From positions 1-64,000 of the forward strand of contig NZ_RQVV01000007.1 in the NCBI RefSeq assembly GCF_009295515.1: 64,000 nt of DNA. Reading direction: 5' to 3'. The DNA comes from Erwinia endophytica (lineage in GTDB: Bacteria > Pseudomonadota > Gammaproteobacteria > Enterobacterales > Enterobacteriaceae). Within the stretch, counting starts at the first letter, position 1. Each line of letters opens with the position of its first letter. The position numbers were made by a program, and so were the translations under genes. The notes under the pieces were generated by a model, which was given only the letters and a program-made list of their open reading frames with translations, was not told the DNA's origin and searched no databases. Of this stretch, positions 12,772 through 22,593 are shown piece after piece.

Positions 12772-13209
12772 TTATTCGTCTTCCTCATCGCGCAATGGCA
12801 CAATCAGCATATCGATATGTACGGTGTTGATCAGTTGGCGGGCAGAGGACATCAACTTGCTCCAGAAGTCCTGATGGTGACCACAAACCACCAAATCCAC
12901 GTCATATTTTTTGATGGCATCAACCAGTACCTGGCCCAGATCGCCACTGCCGCTCAGCGTTTCAGAAACCGGGTAGTCCGCGTTGGTGGATAGCTCGGTC
13001 AGCGCCGAGTGCGTCTCTTCAGAAATACGTTTCTGCATGTCACCCAGATTAACGTCGATCAATCCGGTATAGAGGTCGGAATAATTCACATCCACATGGA
13101 TCAGAGAAATTTTTGCATCGTAAGGACGCGCGATGGAAACTGCTTTGGCGACCAGTAGTTCACTTTCCGGCGAAAGATCGACTGCAATCAGAATGTGTTT
13201 GTAAGACAT
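12772..13209 (-). CDS. uspA: Universal stress protein UspA
   Basis: UspA is a cytoplasmic stress-endurance protein induced by growth arrest. The ATG at 13209 is chosen because GGAAGGAG lies just upstream and it gives a 145-residue protein beginning [19 protein letters not shown], matching the E. coli protein. The open frame extends 24 codons further without homology. UspA-subfamily members lack the full ATP-binding GxxGxxxxG(S/T) signature, and this one accordingly ends in [19 protein letters not shown]. It is divergent from uspB. Confidence 0.96.
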   Translation of the reverse strand: MSYKHILIAVDLSPESELLVAKAVSIARPYDAKISLIHVDVNYSDLYTGLIDVNLGDMQKRISEETHSALTELSTNADYPVSETLSGSGDLGQVLVDAIKKYDVDLVVCGHHQDFWSKLMSSARQLINTVHIDMLIVPLRDEEDE

Positions 13210-13555
13210 AACGATACTCCTTCCATTTGTGGTGGCTGTGAATCCGCCAGACAATGTTGTCTTTCCAGCATCATAACACATTGAAATCCGTTGTAATGTC
13301 TGATGCTATGCAGGACTTTTCGCCATGAACTCAACGGAAAAGACCGCAAGTGCTGTTCTTGCCGCTCTCAGTATAGCCTTACTCGTTAACAAATGAGGTG
13401 GCGATACGTTGCCTTTGCGAGCGGGATCAAAATGAATTTTTCACTCCATCCGACTGTTGCGACCAACAACGCTGGAAAAATTTTAAGTAAATCTCCTACA
13501 CTAAAGAGGACGATAAGCCTTGCGTTAGTGGCCTTTGCGTTGTCTGGAGGGGATC
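13210..13555. promoter_or_regulatory. uspA-uspB divergent intergenic region
   Basis: These 346 bases hold both promoters of the divergent universal stress genes. In E. coli uspB is sigma-S dependent and uspA is sigma-70 dependent under FadR and ppGpp influence. A TACACTAAAGAGG stretch near 13497-13509, about 50 bases before uspB, resembles an extended -10 element. No gene is supported here. Confidence 0.4.
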
Positions 13556-13891
13556 ATGATCAGCATTATTGCGCTGTTTTGGGCTCTGTGTGTAGTTTGT
13601 GTGATAAATATGGCGCGTTACTTTTCCTCTTTACGCGCGTTATTGGTGGTACTGCGAGGATGCGATCCCTTACTGTATCAGTACGTTGATGGCGCAGGAT
13701 TCTTTACTTCACGTGGACAGCCGGGCAAGCAGGTGCGGTTGGTCCGTTATATTTGGTTACAGCGCTACCGTGATCATCATGATGAAGAGTTTATTCGTCG
13801 TTGTGAGCGGGTTCGCGGTCAATTTATCCTGACCAGCGCGTTGTGTGGTTTGGTGTTGGTTAGTCTGGTGGCGCTGCTCATCTGGCATTGA
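13556..13891 (+). CDS. uspB: Universal stress protein B
   Basis: UspB is a small inner-membrane protein needed for ethanol resistance in stationary phase in E. coli. From the ATG at 13556, preceded by GGAGGGG, it is 111 residues, the same as E. coli. It has a membrane segment at each end (about residues 2-22 and 88-110). The conserved middle reads [11 protein letters not shown] and [17 protein letters not shown]. It is followed closely by a hairpin shared with convergent pitA. Confidence 0.97.
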   Translation: MISIIALFWALCVVCVINMARYFSSLRALLVVLRGCDPLLYQYVDGAGFFTSRGQPGKQVRLVRYIWLQRYRDHHDEEFIRRCERVRGQFILTSALCGLVLVSLVALLIWH

Positions 13892-13910
13892 CGCTGAGGC
13901 AAGAAAGCTA

Positions 13911-13938
13911 AAAAGGGTAAGCTAATGCTCACCCTTTT
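13911..13938. terminator. Bidirectional terminator between uspB and pitA
   Basis: AAAAGGGT and ACCCTTTT form perfect 8-base arms, with further pairing of AGC/GCT inside. A/T-rich arms give T tracts on both strands. It lies between the convergent stops of uspB and pitA. Confidence 0.8.
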
Positions 13939-13955
13939 GTCATTACAACGCATTG

Positions 13956-15455
13956 TTAAATGAATCTGAGGGCCATCCAGTACAGCACGCCAGACAGCAC
14001 TATCGAAACAGGCAGGGTCAACACCCAGGCCAGCAGGATGTTTTTGATGGTGCGGCTCTGTACACCCCCGCCGTCTACCAGCATCGTGCCGGCGACGGAA
14101 GAGGACAGTACGTGCGTAGTGGACACGGGCATTCCCGTATAGCTGGCCACGCCGATGGATACTGCGGCGGTCATCTGCGCGGACATTCCCTGTGCGTAGG
14201 TCATGCCTTTTTTACCGATTTTTTCACCGATGGTGGTGGCGACACGGCGCCAGCCAACCATGGTGCCCAGAGACAGGGCTAACGCAACCGCCACGATAAT
14301 CCACACTGGCGCGTATTCAATCGTATTCAACAAATCGCCTTTCAGTTTATTGAGATAGCGCTGGTCATCACTGGACGCTCCCGGCAGTTTGGCTGCTTTG
14401 TCGGCCGTATCGGAGATGCACATCATCAGCCGACGCAACTGGCTACGCTGTTCAACACTCAATGCGTTGTAGCTTTGCAGGTTATTCAGCAGGCTCTGAG
14501 CATGTTGAATAGCCTGCATCGCGCGGCTCACATCGCAATGGAACTCCTGTGGCGTGGCGGCATTTTCTCCCGATGTCGGGGCGACAGGCGGTGTCATCTG
14601 CACGATATGGGGCAGTGAATCAGCATGCTGCTGGAAATACTGTTCCATATGATTCACGGCATCGCGAGTACGGGTAATGTCATAACCGGAGGCATTCATG
14701 TTCACGACGAATCCCGCTGGCGCGACGCCAATCAGCACCAACATAATCAGGCCTATACCTTTCTGGCCATCGTTAGCGCCATGCGAGTAGCTCACACCGA
14801 TAGCCGACACGATCAGGGCGATACGGGTCCAGAACGGGGGTTTTTTCTTGCCGACTTTCTTTTCACGTTCCGCAGGCGTCATATGAATGCGGCGACGTTT
14901 TTTGCTGCCGCTCCAGTAACGACGCAAGAGAAACACCAGGCCGCCAGCCAGTGTCAGGCCCACGATGGGTGAAATAATCAGCGATAAAAAGACCCCGATC
15001 ATTTTCGGGATATTCAGCGCGTCCACCACTGACGTTCCGGTCAGCAGCGCGTTGGTCAGGCCAATGCCAATGATAGCCCCAATGAGGGTATGAGAACTGG
15101 ATGCGGGCAGACCGAAATACCAGGTGCCAAGATTCCAGATGATCGCCGCCAGCAGCATCGAAAAGACCATCGCCAGCCCGTGGGTCGATCCGACATTGAG
15201 CAGTAGATCGGTGGGTAATAAATGGACGATAGCGTAAGCAACGCTTAGTCCACCCAGCAGTACACCGAAAAAGTTAAATATTCCTGCCATCGCTACCGCT
15301 AACTGCGATCGCATTGCGCGGGTATAAATCACGGTCGCTACCGCATTTGCCGTGTCGTGGAAACCATTGATGGCTTCATAGAACAGAACAAAGAGCAGGG
15401 CAAGGATGAGTAACAGGCCAGTATGATAATCAAGACCAGTAAACAGATGTAGCAT
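13956..15455 (-). CDS. pitA: Low-affinity inorganic phosphate transporter PitA
   Basis: PitA is a proton symporter for metal-phosphate complexes in the inner membrane. From the ATG at 15455 it is 499 residues, equal to E. coli PitA; a 13-codon upstream extension is not conserved. Both copies of the duplicated PiT signature are present, [11 protein letters not shown] near residue 31 and [12 protein letters not shown] near 228. A large cytoplasmic loop follows, then the C-terminal helices with the conserved [16 protein letters not shown]. The loop is the only variable part. Confidence 0.97.
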   Translation of the reverse strand: MLHLFTGLDYHTGLLLILALLFVLFYEAINGFHDTANAVATVIYTRAMRSQLAVAMAGIFNFFGVLLGGLSVAYAIVHLLPTDLLLNVGSTHGLAMVFSMLLAAIIWNLGTWYFGLPASSSHTLIGAIIGIGLTNALLTGTSVVDALNIPKMIGVFLSLIISPIVGLTLAGGLVFLLRRYWSGSKKRRRIHMTPAEREKKVGKKKPPFWTRIALIVSAIGVSYSHGANDGQKGIGLIMLVLIGVAPAGFVVNMNASGYDITRTRDAVNHMEQYFQQHADSLPHIVQMTPPVAPTSGENAATPQEFHCDVSRAMQAIQHAQSLLNNLQSYNALSVEQRSQLRRLMMCISDTADKAAKLPGASSDDQRYLNKLKGDLLNTIEYAPVWIIVAVALALSLGTMVGWRRVATTIGEKIGKKGMTYAQGMSAQMTAAVSIGVASYTGMPVSTTHVLSSSVAGTMLVDGGGVQSRTIKNILLAWVLTLPVSIVLSGVLYWMALRFI

Positions 15456-15696
15456 AAGCGTTACGCCATTTTGGAGGACATGAACGCGGCGCATTATCCG
15501 CGAGAAACCCTCTCAGGGGAAAGTGAAATATAGACTTTTTTTGACATTAATGTGTCAGAAAGAGGAATATAGGTCCTTATTTACCTTAAAGATCATTACA
15601 TTACTAAATGTTTCAGCGCTGATGTTTTTGTGGTGCTGGTGTCCGTGCGGGGGAGTCACTACAATCACCGCTTTGAGCTGTGGCGCGGAGCGAAGT

Positions 15697-16881
15697 GTGG
15701 AAAAGTTTGATGTTGTCATTATTGGCGCCGGTGCGGCAGGTTTGTTCTGTGCCGCTCAGGCAGGGCAGCGGGGCCGCCGTGTTTTGCTGCTTGATAATGG
15801 CAAAAAAGCGGGACGAAAAATTTTGATGTCCGGCGGTGGCCGCTGTAATTTCACCAATCTTTATACTGATCCTGCCGCCTATCTTTCGCATAATCCCCAT
15901 TTCTGCAAATCCGCCCTCGCACGTTACACCCAGTGGGACTTTATTGATCTGGTTAATCGCCATGGCATTCCCTGGCATGAGAAAGCGCTGGGCCAGCTGT
16001 TTTGCGACGACTCCGCGCAGCAGATTGTCGATTTGTTGCTGAAGGAGTGTGAGGCAGGAAAGGTGACGCTGCGGCTGCGGAGTGAAGTACTGGCGGTCAA
16101 ACGTGATGCAGCAGGCTACACGCTCGACCTGAACGGTAGCGCGGTGCAGGCGGAAAAATTAGTTATCGCGACTGGCGGCCTTTCCATGCCGGGACTGGGC
16201 GCTTCGCCATTTGGCTATAAAATTGCGCAACAGTTTGGTCTGAAGGTTTTCCCTACTCGCGCCGGGCTGGTGCCGTTTACGCTGCACAGGCCGCTGTTGG
16301 CGCAGTTACAAACCCTGTCCGGGGTGTCTGTGCCTGCGGTGATGACTGCGGAGGATGGCACGGTGTTCAAAGAAGCGCTGTTATTTACCCATCGCGGTCT
16401 GTCCGGCCCGGCGGTTCTGCAGATTTCCAGTTACTGGCGACCCGGTGAATTTGTCACCATCAACCTGTCGCCCGAGTGTGATCTGAATGCTTTGATCAAT
16501 GAACAGCGAGAAGCCCATGCTAACCAAAGCCTGAGAAACACCCTGGCAAAGGTGTTGCCGCGTCGGCTGGTGGAGTGTCTGCAACTGCTGGGACATGTAC
16601 CGGAATGTACGCTAAAGCAGCTTAACAGCCGCCAGCAGAGCGAATTGGTGGCGTTGTTACACCACTGGCGTGTGCAGCCGAATGGCACTGAAGGTTATCG
16701 TACGGCGGAAGTGACGCTGGGGGGGGTGGATACCCACGGGCTTTCTTCTAAAACGATGGAGGCGCAGGATGTTCCCGGCCTGTACTTTATCGGCGAAGTC
16801 GTCGACGTCACTGGCTGGCTTGGCGGGTACAATTTCCAGTGGGCCTGGAGTTCAGCCTGGGCTTGTGGACAGGCGCTATAA
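15697..16881 (+). CDS. yhiN: HI0933-family FAD-binding oxidoreductase YhiN
   Basis: YhiN is a BaiN/HI0933-like flavoprotein of unproven physiological role. I place the start at the GTG at 15697 (residues VEKFDVVIIGAGAAG), which gives 394 residues, close to the 400 of E. coli YhiN, and has GCGGAG just upstream. The frame stays open upstream to an ATG at 15523, but those 58 residues are not conserved. The dinucleotide fold is GAGAAG, followed by the family signatures GRKILMSGGGRCNFTN and GLYFIGEVVDVTGWLGGYN. It is divergent from pitA. Confidence 0.93.
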   Translation: MEKFDVVIIGAGAAGLFCAAQAGQRGRRVLLLDNGKKAGRKILMSGGGRCNFTNLYTDPAAYLSHNPHFCKSALARYTQWDFIDLVNRHGIPWHEKALGQLFCDDSAQQIVDLLLKECEAGKVTLRLRSEVLAVKRDAAGYTLDLNGSAVQAEKLVIATGGLSMPGLGASPFGYKIAQQFGLKVFPTRAGLVPFTLHRPLLAQLQTLSGVSVPAVMTAEDGTVFKEALLFTHRGLSGPAVLQISSYWRPGEFVTINLSPECDLNALINEQREAHANQSLRNTLAKVLPRRLVECLQLLGHVPECTLKQLNSRQQSELVALLHHWRVQPNGTEGYRTAEVTLGGVDTHGLSSKTMEAQDVPGLYFIGEVVDVTGWLGGYNFQWAWSSAWACGQAL

Positions 16882-16888
16882 AGGAAGC

Positions 16889-16922
16889 CAGGCCATGGTC
16901 TTCTTTATCTGACCACGGCCTG
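16889..16922. terminator. Inverted repeat between yhiN and the uronate operon
   Basis: CAGGCCATGGTC and GACCACGGCCTG pair over 12 bases with one mismatch around a T-rich loop. It sits in the 50-base gap between convergent stop codons, so it probably terminates both transcripts. No clear T tract follows. Confidence 0.55.
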
Positions 16923-16931
16923 ACGGGATAA

Positions 16932-17573
16932 TTAATGCTGAATAAGCTGTTTGACCCAGGCAATGATTTCCGCATCTTTGCCGTGTTCAAACAGGCATTG
17001 CTGGAAGCGTTTGCCGCCCACCGCTGTTTTTACCAATTCAGGGTCGATGGCGCGTAAGGTATCCAGATAGTTGTCTTTGATAACGGCGCGTTTAACCTGA
17101 TTCAACAAACCCGCATTGCGTACCTGCGGTTCTTTACGTTCAGGTGGGTAGCCTTCTCCTTTGCGCCCTGTGAACGCTTTCTCAAAGATGTAGCGTACGT
17201 TCAGTTCCGCGCCCCAGCCAAATCCTTTCGCAAAAGGCAAAGACAGCGCGTTGCCATTATTGATCTGCGCAAACAGGAAGGCATCCGCTGGATCGATACA
17301 GTAACCGCAGACCACGCCCGGGTGGATATTCAGCGACATCAACGCGCCCTGTCCGGTACCACAACCGGTTACCACAAAGTCCACCGCTTTCGCGTTGAGC
17401 AGAATGCTGGCCATAATCCCCAAATGGATATAGGTCAGATGGTGATCCTGTTCGTCACTCATGCCCACATTAAACACCGTATCGCGGTTATCGGCGGCAA
17501 CGGCCTGAAGCTGTTGCAATACCAGCGCATTTTTCCCCGCCTGGCTGTTTTCCATCATCAGTGCAATATTCAT
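16932..17573 (-). CDS. RpiB/LacA/LacB-family sugar isomerase, DhuI-like
   Basis: This 213-residue protein belongs to the RpiB/LacAB fold. The conserved active-site segment is TGCGTGQGALMS, with the cysteine at residue 71 expected to act as the base in ring opening or isomerisation. It is longer than typical RpiB (about 150), with a C-terminal extension after KGFGWGAELNVRY. Relatives encoded beside KduD-type dehydrogenases in streptococci (DhuI) convert 4-deoxy-L-threo-5-hexosulose uronate to 3-deoxy-D-glycero-2,5-hexodiulosonate, replacing KduI. The location as last gene after kduD supports the same role here; this is inference from context and motif. The ATG at 17573 is preferred over one seven codons upstream because GGAGAG precedes it. 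Confidence 0.82.
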   Translation of the reverse strand: MNIALMMENSQAGKNALVLQQLQAVAADNRDTVFNVGMSDEQDHHLTYIHLGIMASILLNAKAVDFVVTGCGTGQGALMSLNIHPGVVCGYCIDPADAFLFAQINNGNALSLPFAKGFGWGAELNVRYIFEKAFTGRKGEGYPPERKEPQVRNAGLLNQVKRAVIKDNYLDTLRAIDPELVKTAVGGKRFQQCLFEHGKDAEIIAWVKQLIQH

Positions 17574-17621
17574 GTTCTCTCCTGCTGTAAGCATTGAGTG
17601 TGTTAAAAGGTACCGCGAGGA

Positions 17622-18383
17622 TCAGCGCGCCAACCAGCCGCCGTCCACCGCAAGGGTATAGCCGTTAATATAGTCGGAGGCTTTTGACGCCAGGAACACT
17701 ACGGGTCCCATCAGATCCTCAGGGCGTCCCCAGCGTCCGGCTGGGATGCGGGACAGAATTTCCTCGCTGCGCACCTCATCCTTGCGCAATTGCTCGGTGT
17801 TATTGGTGGCGATGTAACCCGGCGCCAGCGCATTAACGTTGATGCCATGTTTCGCCCATTCATTAGCCAGGGCACGGGTCAGTCCCATCACCGCGCTTTT
17901 GGATGCCGTATAGGACGGCACTCGGATGCCGCCCTGAAAAGAGAGCATTGAGGCAATATTGATAATTTTGCCTCCGCTCCCCTGGGCAATAAACTGACGA
18001 GCCACCTGTTGTGATAAAAAAAACAGCGTCTTGATATTGACGTCCATCACCGCGTCCCAATCCTGTTCGCTGAAATTCACCGCGTCGTCACGGCGAATAA
18101 TGCCCGCGTTATTGACCAGAATATCAATGCGCCCCATTTCCAGGACTGCACGTTCCAACAATGATGGCAGCCGATCCTGCCTGGCCAGGTCGGCCTTCAG
18201 GCTGAGGAAACGACGTCCCTGGGCTTTCACTTCAGCGGCCGTTTCCAGCGGGTCGCTGCGGTTGATAGCCACAATGTCACAGCCCGCCCGCGCCAGACCT
18301 GATGCCATGCTTTTCCCTAAGCCGGTATTACATCCGGTGACGATAGCCACCTTCCCGTGTAGGGAAAAATCGTTCAGGATCAT
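17622..18383 (-). CDS. kduD: 2-dehydro-3-deoxy-D-gluconate 5-dehydrogenase KduD
   Basis: KduD is a short-chain dehydrogenase that reduces 3-deoxy-D-glycero-2,5-hexodiulosonate to 2-keto-3-deoxygluconate in pectin catabolism. The 253 residues equal the E. coli protein in length. The NAD(P) motif is TGCNTGLG (residues 17-24), and NNAG is at 91-94. The catalytic Ser145, Tyr158 and Lys162 are in IASMLSFQGGIRVPSYTASKS. It lies 13 bases after the GH105 gene and 48 bases before the isomerase gene, clearly one operon. Confidence 0.95.
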   Translation of the reverse strand: MILNDFSLHGKVAIVTGCNTGLGKSMASGLARAGCDIVAINRSDPLETAAEVKAQGRRFLSLKADLARQDRLPSLLERAVLEMGRIDILVNNAGIIRRDDAVNFSEQDWDAVMDVNIKTLFFLSQQVARQFIAQGSGGKIINIASMLSFQGGIRVPSYTASKSAVMGLTRALANEWAKHGINVNALAPGYIATNNTEQLRKDEVRSEEILSRIPAGRWGRPEDLMGPVVFLASKASDYINGYTLAVDGGWLAR

Positions 18384-18396
18384 GCCGTACCCTTAG

Positions 18397-19536
18397 TTAT
18401 AAATAGACGTGCAGGTATTCCACCAAACACAGTATCGCCATGGCCTGACCATAAGGCATGGAGGTGAGTGGTATCTGGCGGTAGAAATCAAGGTCTTTCC
18501 CCATCCCGGTACCGAAGGAGACCTGGGTCAGTTCGCCGTCCGGATTAATCCGGGCGATGATCCCCTTCAGCGCTTTTTCCGCCACCGCGATATAGCGAGA
18601 ATCGGCATAGTGACGACGGGCGGCTTTCAGCATGCCGAAGGCGAAACCTGCGGTTGCTGAGGCTTCAAGATATGAGTTCGGATCATCAAGCAATGTGTGC
18701 CACAGGCCGCTTTCATCCTGACATTTTTCCAGCGCTGCCAGTTGGCAATCCAGCACCTGCTGCAGAAAACGGCGTGTTGCATCGTTTTCCGGCAGATTGA
18801 GCAGGTCGAGAAATTCTGGGATAACAATTGTCAGCCAGCTGTTACCGCGCGCCCAGCGGGCCTTGGCAAAGTTATGGTGACCGTCGAAAGTCCAGCCGTG
18901 GAACCACAGACCGCTTTCTTTATCCATCAGATGCTGGGTATGCAGCATGAACTGGTATTTAGCTTCTTCGATATATTCCGGATGATTCAGCAATTTACCA
19001 ATCTTGGCCAGCGGCAGTACGGTCATCATCAGCGTGTCATCCCAGAGTTGCTGATGGTTCTCTTCCGCCAGGGTAATGTGCTGCAATCCCCCCAGCTCAG
19101 TCCGCGGCATGGTGTGCATTATCCAGTCCGCCCAGCTTTCCAGGTAAGGTAACCAGCGCGGATCTCGTGTTTCTTCATAACGATACGCTAACGTCAGGAA
19201 CGGGCAAACGGTATTGACGTTACGGGTGGTTGAACCTTCGGCAAATCTATCGGTGAACCAGTCGTCAATAATTTGCTTCAGGCGGTCATCGCCCGTGTGC
19301 TGGTAATACTGATAGATACCATACAGACCGACGCCGTGCGTCCATTCCCAACCAGCCCAACCTTTAGTATCGATAACCCGGCCATCATCAAGACGCAATA
19401 AAAACTCACCGGTTTCGTCGGTAATGTTGACCAGATTATCGACCAGTTTGTTGATTAACTGATGAAGTTCCTTTCTTTCGATAAACCGCGCAGGCTGCCG
19501 CAGCAGCGGGCTGTGTTTTACCGGATATACCACCAT
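18397..19536 (-). CDS. rhiN: Unsaturated rhamnogalacturonyl hydrolase (GH105, RhiN/YteR-like)
   Basis: This cytoplasmic glycoside hydrolase removes the 4,5-unsaturated galacturonyl residue from rhamnogalacturonan oligomers by a hydration mechanism. The 379 residues match the family length of about 370-380. The (alpha/alpha)6 barrel motifs WTHGVGLYGIYQYY, LWDDTLMM (catalytic Asp about residue 167, as in YteR Asp143) and RWARGNSWLT are present. There is no signal peptide, consistent with hydrolysis after import. It follows the transporter gene by 23 bases. Specificity for rhamnogalacturonide over other unsaturated uronides is inferred from family and neighbours. Confidence 0.9.
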   Translation of the reverse strand: MVVYPVKHSPLLRQPARFIERKELHQLINKLVDNLVNITDETGEFLLRLDDGRVIDTKGWAGWEWTHGVGLYGIYQYYQHTGDDRLKQIIDDWFTDRFAEGSTTRNVNTVCPFLTLAYRYEETRDPRWLPYLESWADWIMHTMPRTELGGLQHITLAEENHQQLWDDTLMMTVLPLAKIGKLLNHPEYIEEAKYQFMLHTQHLMDKESGLWFHGWTFDGHHNFAKARWARGNSWLTIVIPEFLDLLNLPENDATRRFLQQVLDCQLAALEKCQDESGLWHTLLDDPNSYLEASATAGFAFGMLKAARRHYADSRYIAVAEKALKGIIARINPDGELTQVSFGTGMGKDLDFYRQIPLTSMPYGQAMAILCLVEYLHVYL

Positions 19537-19559
19537 AATGCACTATCCTCTGGAAACGA

Positions 19560-21173
19560 CTAAAGTTGGCCAGGACGGGGTAAATTGTCGCTGGCATTAT
19601 CTACAGTTGTCTCATCCGCCCTGGCAGACAGCGACTTTGCCGCTGGCTTGTGACGGTTGAGATACCCAATATTGTTGTTTCCCCACAGCGATTCGTAAGG
19701 CATACCAGCCAGCATCTCTACCGTAGCCCGTGCTTGTGGTGTGATGCTGTCAGGAACGATATCGCCCGCAGCACGCATTTTTTCTGTTTCTTCGCGCAGG
19801 ATCTGGTGTGTTTTGAGATTCAGCTTGAAACTCAGAGAGATGGCGAAGCCCACTATCAGTACCAGAACGGTACCACCGCAAAGAATGCCGAGGATGGTGT
19901 GAATGACCACTGGCGGCTGCTCGTTACTGCCTGCGACAAAACCAGAGAATTGCATCAGAATCCCCACCAGCATTACCGCGCCAGCCTGAGATGCTTTGCG
20001 GGTCAGGGTCATTATCCCGGCAAAAATCCCTTCGCGCCGCTGTCCGGTAATCACTTCGTCAACATCTGAAATGTAGGTATAGATATTCCATGGAACATAG
20101 TTGATCCCACCACGGCCAAGGCCTGCGATGGCGGAAACTAACAGCAACAGGGAGAACACATCGCTCATTCCCGTGTAATAGAGTACGCCGTAGGACAGGG
20201 TGCTAAGGCCAAAAAGCACGGCCACCATGCGGTAAGAGGGCGCCGGCCCAAAGCGGATACACAGCGGGATCATGCCGATGACGGCCACGAACTGCAGAAT
20301 CGCCATGGTGCCCATCAGAGTAGAGGCGACGGTGGCGCTCTGCATCAGAACAAACACCACGTAATAGGTGAAAACCGCGTTAAACACGTCCTGAGCGATA
20401 TAGCCGCCGAGATACATGCCCAGATGCTGGCGGAAGATACGGATACGTAATGTGGAGAGCAGATCGATTTTCAGACGGTTCAGACTCTGACCCAGGGTCA
20501 TTTTTTGTTGCTCATCAGCCAGCGCGGCGGCAGACTTTTTCTCCGCGGGTCGTTCCCAGGTAAACAGATAGACCATGACCAGTACCAGCGAGCACAGCAG
20601 CGAGAATACCAGGCTGGAATAGAAGAAAGAGAGCGGGTTATCTTTGCCAAAATAATTGAGCAGGATACCGGGTAAAAATGCTGCCAGAATGGCGGAAAGC
20701 TGGGCCAGTGCGATACGCGCACCGGAGAATTTGGTCTTCTCTTTAAAGTCGTCGGTCATCTCCGGCACCAGCGTTTCGTAAGGTACCAGGATCGAGGTAT
20801 ACACCACTTCGAATATCAGATAAGTCAGGAGATAATAGAGATAATTCATATCTCCCAGCCACATCAGGCTATAAGTGAACACCAACGGGATGCCCGTGAG
20901 GATAAAGAATTTGCGGCGGCCAAAGCGTTTGCCTAACCAGGTGACGCCGAAGTGATCGGTCAGATAACCCATCAGTGGGCTGGCTATGCCATCCACAACA
21001 CGGGCCATCGCGAAAATAGAAGTAGCTTCAATCGGACTGAGACCACAAAACGTGGTATAGAAATAGAGCAGCCAGGAAGAGGTTAACGCCATCGTGCCAG
21101 CGCCAAGAAAGTCTCCCGATCCATATGCGAGATAATTTAACGTTCCAGGTTTACGTGTTGTCATAGTGTCCAT
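19560..21173 (-). CDS. rhiT: GPH-family oligouronide/rhamnogalacturonide transporter (RhiT/TogT-like)
   Basis: This is a major facilitator of the glycoside-pentoside-hexuronide:cation symporter type, with about twelve membrane segments over 537 residues and a hydrophilic tail of about 45 residues. The N-terminal GSGDFLGAGTMALTSSWLLYF and the loop GKRFGRRKFFILTGIPL (GPH version of the MFS loop) are typical. It is the first gene of the operon with the GH105 hydrolase, so rhamnogalacturonide is the best substrate guess. Two in-frame ATGs (21173 and 21164) could start it. Confidence 0.85.
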   Translation of the reverse strand: MDTMTTRKPGTLNYLAYGSGDFLGAGTMALTSSWLLYFYTTFCGLSPIEATSIFAMARVVDGIASPLMGYLTDHFGVTWLGKRFGRRKFFILTGIPLVFTYSLMWLGDMNYLYYLLTYLIFEVVYTSILVPYETLVPEMTDDFKEKTKFSGARIALAQLSAILAAFLPGILLNYFGKDNPLSFFYSSLVFSLLCSLVLVMVYLFTWERPAEKKSAAALADEQQKMTLGQSLNRLKIDLLSTLRIRIFRQHLGMYLGGYIAQDVFNAVFTYYVVFVLMQSATVASTLMGTMAILQFVAVIGMIPLCIRFGPAPSYRMVAVLFGLSTLSYGVLYYTGMSDVFSLLLLVSAIAGLGRGGINYVPWNIYTYISDVDEVITGQRREGIFAGIMTLTRKASQAGAVMLVGILMQFSGFVAGSNEQPPVVIHTILGILCGGTVLVLIVGFAISLSFKLNLKTHQILREETEKMRAAGDIVPDSITPQARATVEMLAGMPYESLWGNNNIGYLNRHKPAAKSLSARADETTVDNASDNLPRPGQL

Positions 21174-21321
21174 CCTGATAAGCCTACTTACACGCCCGGC
21201 CCAATGTCGGGGGATGGGGCTAAAGTAGAATTATGCTAATCAGAAAACCTTTGCGATTTTGCCAATAGAGAAAGGTTGATGGCGGTCAGGGGAAGAAAAT
21301 ACCGGGCAGCTTCACTAATTT

Positions 21322-21346
21322 AATAAAATAGCGTTTCATTTTTATT
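21322..21346. promoter_or_regulatory. Possible KdgR operator upstream of the uronate operon
   Basis: AATAAAATAGCGTTTCATTT followed by TTATT loosely fits the KdgR box (AATGAAA-centre-TTTCATT). The right half is perfect and the left half has mismatches. It lies about 150 bases before the transporter start, in the divergent gap with adhP. KdgR is the known repressor of pectin genes in soft-rot enterobacteria. The call is motif similarity only. Confidence 0.35.
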
Positions 21347-21480
21347 GAATTAACATTTTGGCAATACTGATTTTTCCTGGTTGTGTCATGGCATCAATGT
21401 ATTGTGTGTTTTAACGCAAATTTTTCCGATGAAATCCTCCAATATACAAGGGGATTTAACACTCAGAGAGGAAAAGGACA

Positions 21481-22491
21481 ATGAAAGCTGCTGTGGTTAA
21501 TCAAGATCATTCCGTTGATGTAGTGGAAAAAAAACTACGGGCGCTGGCGCATGGTGAGGCGCTGCTGAAAATGGATTGTTGTGGCGTGTGTCACACTGAT
21601 TTACACGTTAAAAATGGTGACTTTGGTGACCGTACGGGCGTTATTCTTGGCCACGAAGGGATCGGCGTGGTGAAGGAAGTCGGGCCGGGCGTCACCTCGC
21701 TGAAGGTGGGGGATCGGGCCAGTGTGGCCTGGTTTTATAAAGGTTGCGGACATTGTGAATACTGTACCACCGGTAATGAGACGCTATGTCGTGATGTACA
21801 AAACGCGGGCTTCACCGTTGATGGGGGGATGGCTGAAGAGTGCATTGTGGTGGCGGATTATGCGGTAAAAGTGCCGGATGGTCTGGATTCCGCCGCGGCC
21901 AGTAGCGTAACCTGCGCCGGTGTCACGACGTATAAAGCGGTAAAAGTTTCTGCTATTCAGCCCGGTAAGTGGATAGCGATTTATGGTCTGGGCGGCTTGG
22001 GGAATCTGGCGCTACAGTACGCAAAAAATGTGTTCAATGCCAAAGTCATCGCCATTGATGTTAATGAGGCTCAATTGCAGTTTGCTGCTGAAATGGGGGC
22101 CGATTTAGTGGTGAACTCGATGAAAGAGGACGCGGCTAAAGTTATTCAGGAAAAAACCGGTGGCGCGCATGCGGCGGTGGTGACTGCGGTGGCGAAAGCC
22201 GCGTTCAATTCCGCGGTGGATGCGATGCGGGCGGGTGGGCGTATTGTCGCTGTTGGCTTACCGCCTGAATCAATGAGCCTGAATATTCCTCGTCTGGTGC
22301 TGGATGGCATTCAGGTGGTTGGATCGCTGGTCGGGACCCGGGAAGACCTGGCAGAGGCGTTTCAGTTTGCCGCAGAAGGAAAAGTGGTCCCCAAAGTGAC
22401 CAGACGACCACTTGAAGACATCAACGCAATTTTCACTGAGATGCAGGAAGGTAAAATCAAAGGCCGGATGGTTATCGACTTCACCAAGTAA
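21481..22491 (+). CDS. adhP: Alcohol dehydrogenase AdhP, zinc-dependent
   Basis: AdhP is a cytoplasmic NAD-dependent, ethanol-active alcohol dehydrogenase. The 336 residues match E. coli AdhP throughout. Catalytic zinc ligands are in CGVCHTDLH and GHEGIG; the structural zinc lobe is GCGHCEYC with a later Cys in NETLC. The nucleotide fold is [14 protein letters not shown] strong GAGAGGAAAAGG lies just before the ATG. It is a single-gene unit facing away from the uronate operon. Confidence 0.97.
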   Translation: MKAAVVNQDHSVDVVEKKLRALAHGEALLKMDCCGVCHTDLHVKNGDFGDRTGVILGHEGIGVVKEVGPGVTSLKVGDRASVAWFYKGCGHCEYCTTGNETLCRDVQNAGFTVDGGMAEECIVVADYAVKVPDGLDSAAASSVTCAGVTTYKAVKVSAIQPGKWIAIYGLGGLGNLALQYAKNVFNAKVIAIDVNEAQLQFAAEMGADLVVNSMKEDAAKVIQEKTGGAHAAVVTAVAKAAFNSAVDAMRAGGRIVAVGLPPESMSLNIPRLVLDGIQVVGSLVGTREDLAEAFQFAAEGKVVPKVTRRPLEDINAIFTEMQEGKIKGRMVIDFTK

Positions 22492-22533
22492 GTAACCGGT
22501 CAGGCCGTTTACGGAGAGAAAATCTCTTCTTTG

Positions 22534-22571
22534 TAAAAAAACAGGCGCCTTGTATTAAGCTGGCGCCTGTT
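22534..22571 (-). terminator. Strong hairpin terminator for minus-strand small gene (also after adhP)
   Basis: AACAGGCGCC and GGCGCCTGTT form perfect 10-base arms around a 12-base loop. On the minus strand it is followed by seven T residues, so it is a strong terminator for transcription coming from the right. On the plus strand only a short T run follows, and it may end adhP less efficiently. Confidence 0.85.
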
Positions 22572-22593
22572 TCGCTGAGGATGTTGAGCGTTT

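Noticed and set aside
15523-15696. N-terminal extension of YhiN with a hydrophobic stretch
   Set aside because: These 58 codons are not part of the family and lie in the pitA-yhiN promoter gap; a GTG with a ribosome binding site at 15697 gives the normal length.
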